From NCBI GenBank assembly GCA_014084085.1, contig NPFB01000030.1:92645-150341 (forward strand): a stretch of DNA of 57,697 bases. Reading direction: 5' to 3'. The position numbers and the translations under genes are program-made. This DNA is from Hondaea fermentalgiana (taxonomy: Eukaryota > Sar > Bigyra > Thraustochytrida > Thraustochytriidae). Positions within the stretch are counted from its first letter, which is position 1. The number at the start of each line of letters is the position of its first letter. The notes under the pieces were generated by a model. It saw only the letters and a list, made by a program, of their open reading frames with translations. It did no database searches and was not told where the DNA came from. Below, piece by piece: positions 38,021 through 46,860 of the stretch.

Positions 38021-40942
38021 ATGCCAGGAGGCTTCGAGTCTGGGCCAGGCGCCAGTGACATCCTTGGCGCCTCCGATGTGCGCGCAAAGCACGAAGAGCG
38101 GGCCGAAGCTCCTGACGCTGCGCATGACACCGTAAGGGCCTCGTCCTCAAGCGCAACGTCGGCGTCCATGGCAGCATCAGCACCAGCGGTCGTGGACCTC
38201 GTGAGTGATGAGGAGAGCCTAGTGGGCGACAGGAACAACGAAAACGGCGACAAAAGCGACGAGAAAGAGCAGCATAGAGCTCACGTCAACGACTGCGATG
38301 GACCTTTGGAAGGTACCGCTTCAGATCAGACGGCTCAACGCGGATTGGACAGCCCTCAGCCTTCAAATCGTGCGAAATCACAACCCAATGTGGTGGTGGA
38401 CCTTGATCTCACCAACTCTCCACGGCGCTTGTCCAAAGGAACTCATGCAAAAGCCAAAGGCAAGCGCCAGCAGCATGCCAGTGCACAATGGGGCGCCTTG
38501 CTCACAGGATCTGCCAAGAAGAAACCTACTGGAATCAAGGACGACTCGCTCCTCACCGCTGTCGCTCCCGTCGACACCTGGGGAATGGTGGTGGACGCCA
38601 AGTGGCGTGCAGATTTTCAGAGCTTGACACCAATGGAGCGGAATATCCAGCAGACACTCAAGTACATGAGTTTGGAAACAGGCGGACCCTACACGCCAGC
38701 CTTTGCACTCGCCGACGGCATTTCGGAGCAGGCTTTTCGTCCTCCAGGTAGTGGATCCTACGCCTTTGACAGATTACGCAGCGCCCGTAGCCAGCACATC
38801 GCCGCACCTACCTGGCAACTCTGTGCCCCAAACCTACACGTGGCTATTCTCGCATATCTTGACATGACGGCGCGCTCACTCCAAGGTCACCTCGATCCAA
38901 GCGTTGACGAACTGTACCAGGGCTTGGCGGCAATGGTCCAGCACGAGACGCATCGTGCAGAATCACTTGGCTTCCGAATTCTCGCTGCACTCTTTTACTC
39001 GCGGACGCGCTGGGTTTCAGAGGACCAGCTCGTTGAGCGATGGCGGCTTGCACCTCTTGATGAAGAATCAAACCTTGCAGACACCGTGCGTGAATTGTGT
39101 CGTGCGGGTCATGTCCGCTCCACACCATCTAATCTTGCAGATTGCCTGGACATGCTTCAATCTTGCACTCGAGGTCTACTTTTGCAGCTTGCGCCGCTGC
39201 AGCGATGCGGTCTGAGCAGCGCAACCAAGGGTCAAGTGATGGCATTCATTGCTGAAAAGGGAATCAACTTTGCTCGTAAACTCTGTTCCTCCATTTCTTC
39301 TCGTCTCGTGCGCCTCTCTGATGGGACGCGAGGTCACTTACGTCGGTGCATGGTGCATCTCTTTGCTCACACGGGCTACAGCAGCGAAGAGACACGGTAT
39401 CTCTTGCGACACGTTTCGCTCGCCGATCTTTCCTTTGCAGGTTCTCCACCTTCTGCGGTCGCCTTTGGCAATCTTGCAGCCAATTTGCCTTCAAAGCAAG
39501 AACAAGAGCAAAAGCAGGTCGGGAATGCCGAAGCAACCTCCCGCTGTCTACAAAGAATCCAGCAACGTGAAGATTATTTCAGAGCTGTCGATTTTTCAGG
39601 GAAACTTTCGCTCTACGCTGCACAAGGAGACGCCGGGCGCGCGTACCGTGTCTTACACGAGGCCTCGAGTCGACTGATGCGTATGCTTGATGGTGCTGAA
39701 ACGTTCCAGCTTCGCGAGCTACATGCGCTGGCTCGAGTTTGCTTGACGGGGTGTCAATTGCTAGAACGCGAGCGACGGTACGCGGACACAGAGCATTATC
39801 TGCGCATGATTATTCAGAGTACGGGTCATCACAAGGAACTCGTCATGGTTCACTGCGAGGCGCTCCTTCGCTTAGTTCAAGATCTGATTCATCGGAATGC
39901 CAGAACAGCTGCGCTAAAGCTCGTGGAAGAGGCTTTGCGTCAAGACGCGTGGGTGCTGGGGTGTGCCTTGCATCCGGCCAACGAGTCGCCAAATCGTCTT
40001 GGGGGAACTGGGGCTGCGCTAATGGGACGTTGCGTCCGCTTGAGCGTTCCACCGCGTCGCTGGCGTTTGGCCATTCAAGATGCAGCGCGTCTCAACGCCC
40101 CACGTCTCGTCCATATTTCTGCTGAGCGCGCCAACCAAGCGATTGGGAGGCAGTCCTCTGGGGGCAGTGCTGGAGGTGGGTCGCAGACTGGGAAACCTGT
40201 CAAGGCGAGTTGGGAGACCGCATCCACGGTGGAAGGGGTGGTCCTGGAGCACTTTCAACGCCACGGCGGCTGGTCCGGGATTCATTGCGAAAACGGATTC
40301 GGCATTACTGTATACACGCTCATATTTTGGGACATCATCTTCGATCTCAACGCCCCGCACGCTGAGCGCCACAGTGCCTTTGTCGAAATGCCTCGCGCTG
40401 CTGCAGATGGGACGTGGTTACGATACCCGGCGACGCGTCAAGCTGTGGAAGCGCGCCTTGCCGCCATCGCAGACGAAGGAATGGGACGAGGTCTCATTCG
40501 CGAACGCGTCGAGGCCGCATGGGACCGCGCGACTGCAACGCATGCTCGCGGTGTAAATCTCGATCGTTTGTCACTGCAGGACACTTTGTTTGTTCTGACG
40601 GGTATTTCGCTTCATGCGATTGCCATGATATGCTCCCTCTTCGCAGAGAACTACAAGGCCTGGAATGGCGGACTTCCCGATCTTATGCTTTGGCGAACAC
40701 AAACCAACGTCGTCGTTATCGCAAAAGACGAAGTCGAAGAAATCTCGGCCAGCTCAGATGGGGAGCCTCAGCGACAAGAACAACAGCAAGAGGTTGCAGA
40801 AACGTGTTTCATCGAGGTCAAGGGTCCAGGCGACAGTCTGAGTGATCGTCAACGCGCTTGGATCGACAAGCTGACCCAGGCAGGAGCTGACGTATCTGTG
40901 TGTCACGTCAAGGCTGTTGCAGTTTCCTCGGCACCCACCTGA
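38021..40942 (+). CDS. FAN1: FAN1-type structure-specific nuclease (VRR-NUC)
   Basis: FAN1 is a 5' flap endonuclease and 5'-3' exonuclease for interstrand crosslink repair. The 973-residue frame has a disordered N-terminus, then SAP/TPR-like helical regions, then VRR-NUC. Near 40235 it reads VVLEHFQRHGGWSGIHCENG followed by FWDIIF, matching FAN1 proteins. The nuclease centre is GLPDLMLW (about 40670) and CFIEVKGPGDSLSDRQ (about 40805), giving the P-D and E-V-K residues of a PD-(D/E)XK site, and it ends DVSVCHVKAVAV. An acidic insertion of about 25 residues lies between them. No UBZ zinc finger is visible; instead two SUMO-interaction-like motifs occur (VVDLVSDEE about 56, VVVDLDL about 122). 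An earlier in-frame ATG at 37853 is possible, but I prefer 38021, which has A at -3. Confidence 0.9.
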   Translation: MPGGFESGPGASDILGASDVRAKHEERAEAPDAAHDTVRASSSSATSASMAASAPAVVDLVSDEESLVGDRNNENGDKSDEKEQHRAHVNDCDGPLEGTASDQTAQRGLDSPQPSNRAKSQPNVVVDLDLTNSPRRLSKGTHAKAKGKRQQHASAQWGALLTGSAKKKPTGIKDDSLLTAVAPVDTWGMVVDAKWRADFQSLTPMERNIQQTLKYMSLETGGPYTPAFALADGISEQAFRPPGSGSYAFDRLRSARSQHIAAPTWQLCAPNLHVAILAYLDMTARSLQGHLDPSVDELYQGLAAMVQHETHRAESLGFRILAALFYSRTRWVSEDQLVERWRLAPLDEESNLADTVRELCRAGHVRSTPSNLADCLDMLQSCTRGLLLQLAPLQRCGLSSATKGQVMAFIAEKGINFARKLCSSISSRLVRLSDGTRGHLRRCMVHLFAHTGYSSEETRYLLRHVSLADLSFAGSPPSAVAFGNLAANLPSKQEQEQKQVGNAEATSRCLQRIQQREDYFRAVDFSGKLSLYAAQGDAGRAYRVLHEASSRLMRMLDGAETFQLRELHALARVCLTGCQLLERERRYADTEHYLRMIIQSTGHHKELVMVHCEALLRLVQDLIHRNARTAALKLVEEALRQDAWVLGCALHPANESPNRLGGTGAALMGRCVRLSVPPRRWRLAIQDAARLNAPRLVHISAERANQAIGRQSSGGSAGGGSQTGKPVKASWETASTVEGVVLEHFQRHGGWSGIHCENGFGITVYTLIFWDIIFDLNAPHAERHSAFVEMPRAAADGTWLRYPATRQAVEARLAAIADEGMGRGLIRERVEAAWDRATATHARGVNLDRLSLQDTLFVLTGISLHAIAMICSLFAENYKAWNGGLPDLMLWRTQTNVVVIAKDEVEEISASSDGEPQRQEQQQEVAETCFIEVKGPGDSLSDRQRAWIDKLTQAGADVSVCHVKAVAVSSAPT

Positions 40943-41436
40943 TCCTCCCCAATTCTGTAAAAGATAGCCGGTCACCCGTGTATAAAAAACACTCCAAAAG
41001 TCAACTCCCTCGGATGGCGTCGCTACTTACTTCCCAGCCCCCTTCCCCGACTCCACGCGCCCATCTCTCCATCCCTCCTTGGCCCCGACACCAAGCCGTC
41101 TCTCCTCGCAGCCTGGGTCGTATTATGGACAGCGCCGCACCAGAGTGGACATCCCGTCGGAGAGGCCTTGTGCACGCGACGCGAGCGCAGTCCAGTCCCT
41201 GGAGTTGCCAGGATGCGCAACGGATAGGGCGCGGGAAGGTATGGGTGCTGCAGCTCCTCGCAAGATTGCACTGCCTGCACAGTGGAAACAGCAGAATAGG
41301 ATGGCACGTCCAAATCAAAGGAAGCAGAGCGCCTTGCCAATTTGACAGCGAGCTCGGCAGAGCCGCACGCGACCTGGCTGCGAGCGCGGGCGCGGCAGAG
41401 CCCGAGCCGGCAGCGGGCGGGCGCGCGGGCGGGCGC
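40943..41436. other. Region upstream of the GH38 gene
   Basis: Holds a TATAAAAAA at about 40981, 39 bp after the FAN1 stop, then GC-rich sequence running into a gap. The promoter and N-terminal codons of the GH38 gene should lie here or in the gap, but the join cannot be seen. Confidence 0.4.
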
Positions 41437-41536
41437 NNNNNNNNNNNNNNNNNNNNNNNNNNNNNNNNNNNNNNNNNNNNNNNNNNNNNNNNNNNNNNNN
41501 NNNNNNNNNNNNNNNNNNNNNNNNNNNNNNNNNNNN
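41437..41536. other. Assembly gap (100 N)
   Basis: Exactly 100 N. It removes the 5' end of the GH38 coding sequence and probably its signal sequence. Confidence 0.99.
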
Positions 41537-41537
41537 G

Positions 41538-44500
41538 CGGCTTGTGGTGGAACGCATTGACGAGGGCGAGGGCCAAGACGGCGGCGGCGACTTTGGCGGC
41601 GGCGGCGGCGGTGGCATGGGCATGGGCGGCCTCAACGACTTTGACGAGGCCGAAGTGAACCTCGTCATCCATGTCGTGCCGCACTCACATGTGGACGCCG
41701 GCTGGCTCGACACCGCCGACGTGGCTTATGAGTCTTCGGTGTCTGTCATTCTGAGCAAAGTCCTCGAGCAGCTCGAGAACTCACCCGACCGCCGATTCGT
41801 CTGGGCTGAGACCTATTTCTTTCGACGATGGTACGCCGCTCTGGGCCAGGGCGACAAAATGCGGGTGCGAAAACTGGTAGGCAGTGGTCGTTTCGAGTTC
41901 GTCAGTGGAGGCATGGTGGAACATGACGAGGCGCTCAACTCATGGGACGCCGTGGTGGACCAAATGACTGCGGGCCACGAGTGGCTGGAGCAACATCTCG
42001 GCGTGCGTCCCACTGTGGCATGGCAGGCCGATGCTGCGGGCCATAGCGATGCCACGCCCGCGTTACTTTCGCAAATGGGCTTCGAGGCGCTCTTTCTGGG
42101 ACGCGTGCACTTTCGCGTCAAACAGCAATTTAGCAACCAGAGACACCTTGAATTCATCTGGCGAGGCAAGGACCTTAGCGGCGCCCGCGAGCGCGGATCA
42201 GGGGCATGGCGGCCAGGAGATGTATTCACGCACGTCATGTACAATGGGCTTTCTGCGCCCGAGGGCTACGACTTTGAAAGCGGCAAGGGCGTGCGCCAGG
42301 TGACCAACGCCAAACGCCGGGCCGAACGCCTCGTCGACGACCTTCGTAAATGGGCCATCAGCTACCGAACACACCACCTCTTTGTACCCTTTGGCGATAC
42401 AATGCGCTTTATCGAAGCCGACAAGCAGTTCACGAACATGGAAAAACTGATGGGCTTTATCAACAAAAACATTCGCGACGTGCAGATTCGCTTCTCAACG
42501 GCATCCGAGTATTTACGCAGCGTGCGCGAAACTGCGGCGGTGACGGCGCTTGAATTTCCTCAATACATTGGGGACTTTTTCCCATACGCTGATCACAAAG
42601 ACTCGTACTGGTCTGGGCTCTTTTCTACGCGGATGCGCTTCAAAGAAAAGTGTAGGGATGTGCAAGCGCTTGCACGGTCTGCTGAGGTGTTTTTCGCTCT
42701 GGCAAGAGCGCGTGCCACAGCCCTTGGCGATGCGCCGCGGATTGGGTCCGTAAATAACGGCCAGGTTGATGCAGAACCCATGCATGGTCCACTGGAATGG
42801 GACACGAAACTCTTTCAGCGCCTTGGCCACCTCAGAGAGGTGGCGACCTGGATGACGCATCACCACGCCATTACGGGTGCCAGCCGTGCGCAGGTGATTC
42901 AGAACTTCAACATCAATATTGACGACGCCCAAGAGAGCGGTAGCAGCGTGCTCGAGGCTGCAATATCTCAATTGCTGACCAAGCGAAGCGCGGACTTTAA
43001 AGCGCAGGGTCCTCGCGTTCGCCCAACGCTAACGAGCGTCCCTTTCAACCTTGAACAAGACCTTATTGCGCTCGCCGAGGACACGGGCGCCGCAAGTGCC
43101 ATCGAGCATCCGATTATCCTCACAAATCCTGACGCGGTGGAACGTGTGGAAGTCGTGCACATATATGTGGGAAATGACTGGGCAGCTTTGCGGCATGTCC
43201 ACGTTGTCGATCACGAGGGCGCAGCAGTCGACGCGCAACTGTACCATTTCATGGCGTCTTCGCCCAAAAAAGCGCGTGGTGGGGCTGGCGGAGGAGGCAT
43301 GGGTCAGCCATTCGGGGGCCGTGGTGGCTACCCGGGCGGCGTCGGTGGTGTTGGCGGAGGAGGAGGAGCTTTTGCCGGGGGTGGCATGAATTCTGGGGGT
43401 GCAGGGGGCTTTGCAGGAGGTGGTGGGGCTGGCATGGGTGGCATGGGTCAAGGCCAACCCATGCGCGGAAATCAAGGAGGTTTTGCGCGTGGACAAGGCC
43501 AATTTGGAGGCAATTTTGACCCTTATCAGCAAGCTTTTCCCAATGATGCTTATGGAGGTGGATTTAACGACCGCACGGGCGGTGGCGGCCGAATGAGCGG
43601 TGGGTTCAACAACAACAACAACAATGACGGCTTCGGAGGCGGAGCTGGCAATGGATTTGGTGGATCTCCCGCCGCAAACGCCGGCATGGGCGGCAATATG
43701 GGCAACCCGAATGGTCGCATGCGTGGCGGTGGAGACAACTATGCCGCCAATGACTTTTACGGAGCTGGTGGCAATTTCAACAATCGCATGCAAGGGCGGC
43801 GTTTACAGTCGATGCAAATGCCCATGGGCGTCGGTCAACAGCAACAACAGCAACAGCAAAAGGTTCAAACCCGCATCTTTTTGTCCTTTGTCGCTCGTGT
43901 GCCGCCTTTGGGCGTTACTACCTTTTTCTGCTACACGTCGTCGCCTCGCGATCGTATGAAAAACGCACAACTTGTCGGAGCCGCAACGCCCGTCACCCAA
44001 GTGTACGAGCTTGCCAATGGCAAGATTCTCGGGTCGCGCGCGCAGCAAGGTGCTCGCGGAGCGGCCAGAAACATGTATGGTGGTGGGCTTGGCGGAGGGG
44101 CAAGGGGAGTTGGGGGCGACCCATATGGTGGCGGCTTTCGACAACAAACGCAACAACAAATGCGCCAGCCAATGCAAGGTCAATCACAACAACAACTACG
44201 CATGAGAGGTGGCGGCGGTGTGCAAAATGCTGGTGCTGGTGGTGGCGCCGCAGACAAGGGTGCAAACGCGGACAATGCCGCGGACGGTCTCGAGTATGTC
44301 TCAGAATTGACTGGAGCGGACCGAACGATCTCGGTCGAAAACGCGCTCGTTCAGGTGCACATCAACACCGCAACGGGTATGCTGCAATCTATTCTGGACA
44401 AGCGAACAAAGCGAAACACACTCTTGAACCAACGCTTCCTTCAATATCCAGGGTCCCGTAGTGGCACTCACCTTTTTCGTCCGGAACCAGTGCGCGCGGT

Positions 44501-46370
44501 GGATTTTGGAAACAAAATCACGCTCGGCGTCACCAAAGGTCCGATTTTCGAGCAGGTTCAAGTCATTGGTAGCAACGGACTCGGCCAGACCATCCGCGTG
44601 TACAAGGAGGTCAGCGGAAGTGATGCCTCTTCGCAAATGCGGGGCGGGGGTGATCCTCAAGATGGAGAAGAGGTGGACCCGGCTCAAGACTTGCTTTCTG
44701 GGGTGGAACTCGCCATTATGGTCGGCTTTGAGGTCGGTATGGACACGGTCATGCGTCTGGAAACGAGCATGGACACGGATGGCGTCTTTTATTCCGACAA
44801 TGCCCTTGGCGAGCTCATCAAACGAACAACACATCGGGAGGCGCCTCTTGCAAGCAATGTGTTTCCCGCTACCTCGACGGTAGCACTGCGAGATAATCAA
44901 GCCACGGCAGTGACACGCATGGGCCAAATCTTGGCTCTTGTGAGCAAGACTCCATTCGCCGCAAGCAGCCCCTTTGCAGACTCGGGGACTGGGACCTTGG
45001 AAACCATGTTGCACCGCAACCACGAGGACGACGATGGGCGCGGGCTGGACGAGCCTCTGAACGACTTTTCCACGACTCATTTCGCCTGTACACTCTTGGT
45101 GGGCACGCCCGGCGAGGTATTGGAGCGGCTTCCGCACGTTCAGCGGCGAATGGTGCGCCCAGCGCGGCCACTCTATGCTCTTGAGCGCCCGGAGCTCTCC
45201 AAGTTGCTTCGGCGCGAAAACTGGGCCTCGCGCTTCAGCACAAGAGTGAGCTTTGCAGCGGACGTTTTGCCTCGCCAGGTTGAGCTGGAGACCGCTCGCG
45301 TGCGGGGGCCGTCAGGGGACCAAGTGCTGCTGCGCTTTCGTAATTTAGGGACTGGCTCGCGCGTGACGTTTGATCTTGTGGGAAGGTTCTTTCAAGAGGA
45401 ATTTCGCGTGCAGAGCCTTCAGGAGACAAGTCTTGCAGGCGGAGCTCTTGCGCACAAACGCTTTGGCGCGCCGTTTCATGGATCAAGCTTTGCTTCGCTT
45501 GCATCGCACGCCTCCTTCGAGTACATGATACCCCCGCGTGCGTCCACGGGCATCGACAACAATGGGGAGGACGGTGACGTGGGTGCTGATTTAAACACTC
45601 AGGTTGTCCTAAACCCGGGCGAGATCCGCACCTTCATCGTTTCACTCTCGGTCCTTGAGGATGCGGAGCGCGTTGTGTCCATTTACGGATCAGCAACGAA
45701 AGGCCCAGTGCCGAAAATGCGAGGAGGCGGCAGTGGTGGCGGCGGCAAGACGTTGCCGGGAAAAGCAGCCCCGGGAAGCGGAAGTTATAACAGCGGCAGC
45801 ACTGCACGCACCGGAGGCGGCGGTAGCGGCGGTATCAGCAGCGGAAGCGGCAGTTCCAGTGACAGCGTCGCCAAAGAGAAGAGAAAGGCCGAACTGGAAA
45901 AGATTGCCAAGAGCCACAAGACGAACATTGAGTTTCTGCAACAACGGGTGGAGACGTACAAGTCGAGCATTGACGTCTTGTTGGCGCACATTCAGAACAT
46001 TGACGCTCAGGGCAAAGTTGATGATGACACTGTGAGTGAGCTCAAGACGCAAGAGCGAAATTTGGACAAGGCCAAGGCTTCACTGCAGTCCGCTCACCAG
46101 GAACTTCGCGACGTGGAGATGCAGATTCAGTCGATCGACTCTTCGTATCAGATTGGCGCAGTCTTTGAGATAGAAGACGAGATTCGTCTCCGCACGGCAG
46201 AGGCCACGGTGCACGGTGCGGTTGCGGGCGCTGCAGCGATGCTGCTCCTCCTTGTTGCCGGCAACTGGATCTTTGCGGGAGGCTTTCGCCTCGTTCGATC
46301 CTATGTGCCCATAAGCATTCGCTTTCACAGCGAAAGCTCGAACCTTGATGAAGAGTCCAAATTAAATTGA
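41538..46370 (+). CDS. GH38 alpha-mannosidase-like membrane protein (5' partial)
   Basis: About 1610 residues remain. GH38 enzymes trim mannose from N-glycans in Golgi, ER or lysosome. The catalytic domain starts at HSHVDAGWLDT (about 41686), with EFVSGGMVEHDEA (about 41896), WQADAAGHS (nucleophile Asp, about 42020), RVHFRVKQQF and HHHAITGAS (about 42858). Two family positions look changed: GDTMRF (about 42390) where GDDFRY or GSDFQY is usual, and HHHA where HHDA is usual. The beta-rich middle domain is split by a large Gly/Asn/Gln insertion (about 43262-43860) and a second one (about 44030-44290), between which FLSFVARVPPLGVTTFF continues the fold. The C-terminus has a Gly/Ser linker, a coiled coil (about 45885-46140), one membrane segment (about 46215-46285) and a short tail. 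Fold is confident; activity is doubtful. Confidence 0.85.
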   Translation, partial: RLVVERIDEGEGQDGGGDFGGGGGGGMGMGGLNDFDEAEVNLVIHVVPHSHVDAGWLDTADVAYESSVSVILSKVLEQLENSPDRRFVWAETYFFRRWYAALGQGDKMRVRKLVGSGRFEFVSGGMVEHDEALNSWDAVVDQMTAGHEWLEQHLGVRPTVAWQADAAGHSDATPALLSQMGFEALFLGRVHFRVKQQFSNQRHLEFIWRGKDLSGARERGSGAWRPGDVFTHVMYNGLSAPEGYDFESGKGVRQVTNAKRRAERLVDDLRKWAISYRTHHLFVPFGDTMRFIEADKQFTNMEKLMGFINKNIRDVQIRFSTASEYLRSVRETAAVTALEFPQYIGDFFPYADHKDSYWSGLFSTRMRFKEKCRDVQALARSAEVFFALARARATALGDAPRIGSVNNGQVDAEPMHGPLEWDTKLFQRLGHLREVATWMTHHHAITGASRAQVIQNFNINIDDAQESGSSVLEAAISQLLTKRSADFKAQGPRVRPTLTSVPFNLEQDLIALAEDTGAASAIEHPIILTNPDAVERVEVVHIYVGNDWAALRHVHVVDHEGAAVDAQLYHFMASSPKKARGGAGGGGMGQPFGGRGGYPGGVGGVGGGGGAFAGGGMNSGGAGGFAGGGGAGMGGMGQGQPMRGNQGGFARGQGQFGGNFDPYQQAFPNDAYGGGFNDRTGGGGRMSGGFNNNNNNDGFGGGAGNGFGGSPAANAGMGGNMGNPNGRMRGGGDNYAANDFYGAGGNFNNRMQGRRLQSMQMPMGVGQQQQQQQQKVQTRIFLSFVARVPPLGVTTFFCYTSSPRDRMKNAQLVGAATPVTQVYELANGKILGSRAQQGARGAARNMYGGGLGGGARGVGGDPYGGGFRQQTQQQMRQPMQGQSQQQLRMRGGGGVQNAGAGGGAADKGANADNAADGLEYVSELTGADRTISVENALVQVHINTATGMLQSILDKRTKRNTLLNQRFLQYPGSRSGTHLFRPEPVRAVDFGNKITLGVTKGPIFEQVQVIGSNGLGQTIRVYKEVSGSDASSQMRGGGDPQDGEEVDPAQDLLSGVELAIMVGFEVGMDTVMRLETSMDTDGVFYSDNALGELIKRTTHREAPLASNVFPATSTVALRDNQATAVTRMGQILALVSKTPFAASSPFADSGTGTLETMLHRNHEDDDGRGLDEPLNDFSTTHFACTLLVGTPGEVLERLPHVQRRMVRPARPLYALERPELSKLLRRENWASRFSTRVSFAADVLPRQVELETARVRGPSGDQVLLRFRNLGTGSRVTFDLVGRFFQEEFRVQSLQETSLAGGALAHKRFGAPFHGSSFASLASHASFEYMIPPRASTGIDNNGEDGDVGADLNTQVVLNPGEIRTFIVSLSVLEDAERVVSIYGSATKGPVPKMRGGGSGGGGKTLPGKAAPGSGSYNSGSTARTGGGGSGGISSGSGSSSDSVAKEKRKAELEKIAKSHKTNIEFLQQRVETYKSSIDVLLAHIQNIDAQGKVDDDTVSELKTQERNLDKAKASLQSAHQELRDVEMQIQSIDSSYQIGAVFEIEDEIRLRTAEATVHGAVAGAAAMLLLLVAGNWIFAGGFRLVRSYVPISIRFHSESSNLDEESKLN
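43262..44290 (+). repeat. Gly/Asn/Gln-rich low-complexity insertions in the GH38 gene
   Basis: Two in-frame blocks (about 43262-43860 and 44030-44290) encode GGxGG, FNNNNNN, QQQQ and MRGGG units of prion-like composition. Conserved GH38 sequence lies between and on both sides, so they are insertions and not a terminal tail. Confidence 0.8.
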
Positions 46371-46860
46371 CTTGTGGTTTATGACATAGTGGGACAGGGG
46401 CCTGTATTTTGCAAAAGAAGAAGAAGATAGAAATGCAGACATAATAGTGTTTGGTTGCCATGGCGCAGATGAGATGCATTCCGGCCTTGCACCAATCAGG
46501 AGGGGAGATAACGTATAATTTGCGAGCGGAAGATGTATCGAACAAAAGGTGCCTTGGCTTGACATGGGATTTGGCATTCGGCACGGTTGGTGGTTCTGAT
46601 GTGCGCGAAAGATCGATGAATGAGGATCGATCACTGTGGGTTGAAACTTAATTGGAGGATGAGCGGATGGACGATAGCTCTGACTAAATACAAAGACAAC
46701 AAAGAAATGAAATGACGGCGGCGGACGGCGGTCGGTCGGTCGGTCGATGGATGCGTTGAGTTGGTCGATGTGTTGATCGATCTGTAAAATTCCCAGTCAG
46801 AGAAAGAGACGAAGAGCGCGCGAGCGCGAGAAAACGTTTCGGCGATCTCCCTCCATTCGT
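46371..46860. other. Convergent intergenic region
   Basis: 490 bp between the 3' ends of the GH38 gene and the AGC-like kinase. It holds a GGTC microsatellite at about 46729-46746 and AT-richer sequence. No gene was seen. Confidence 0.6.
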
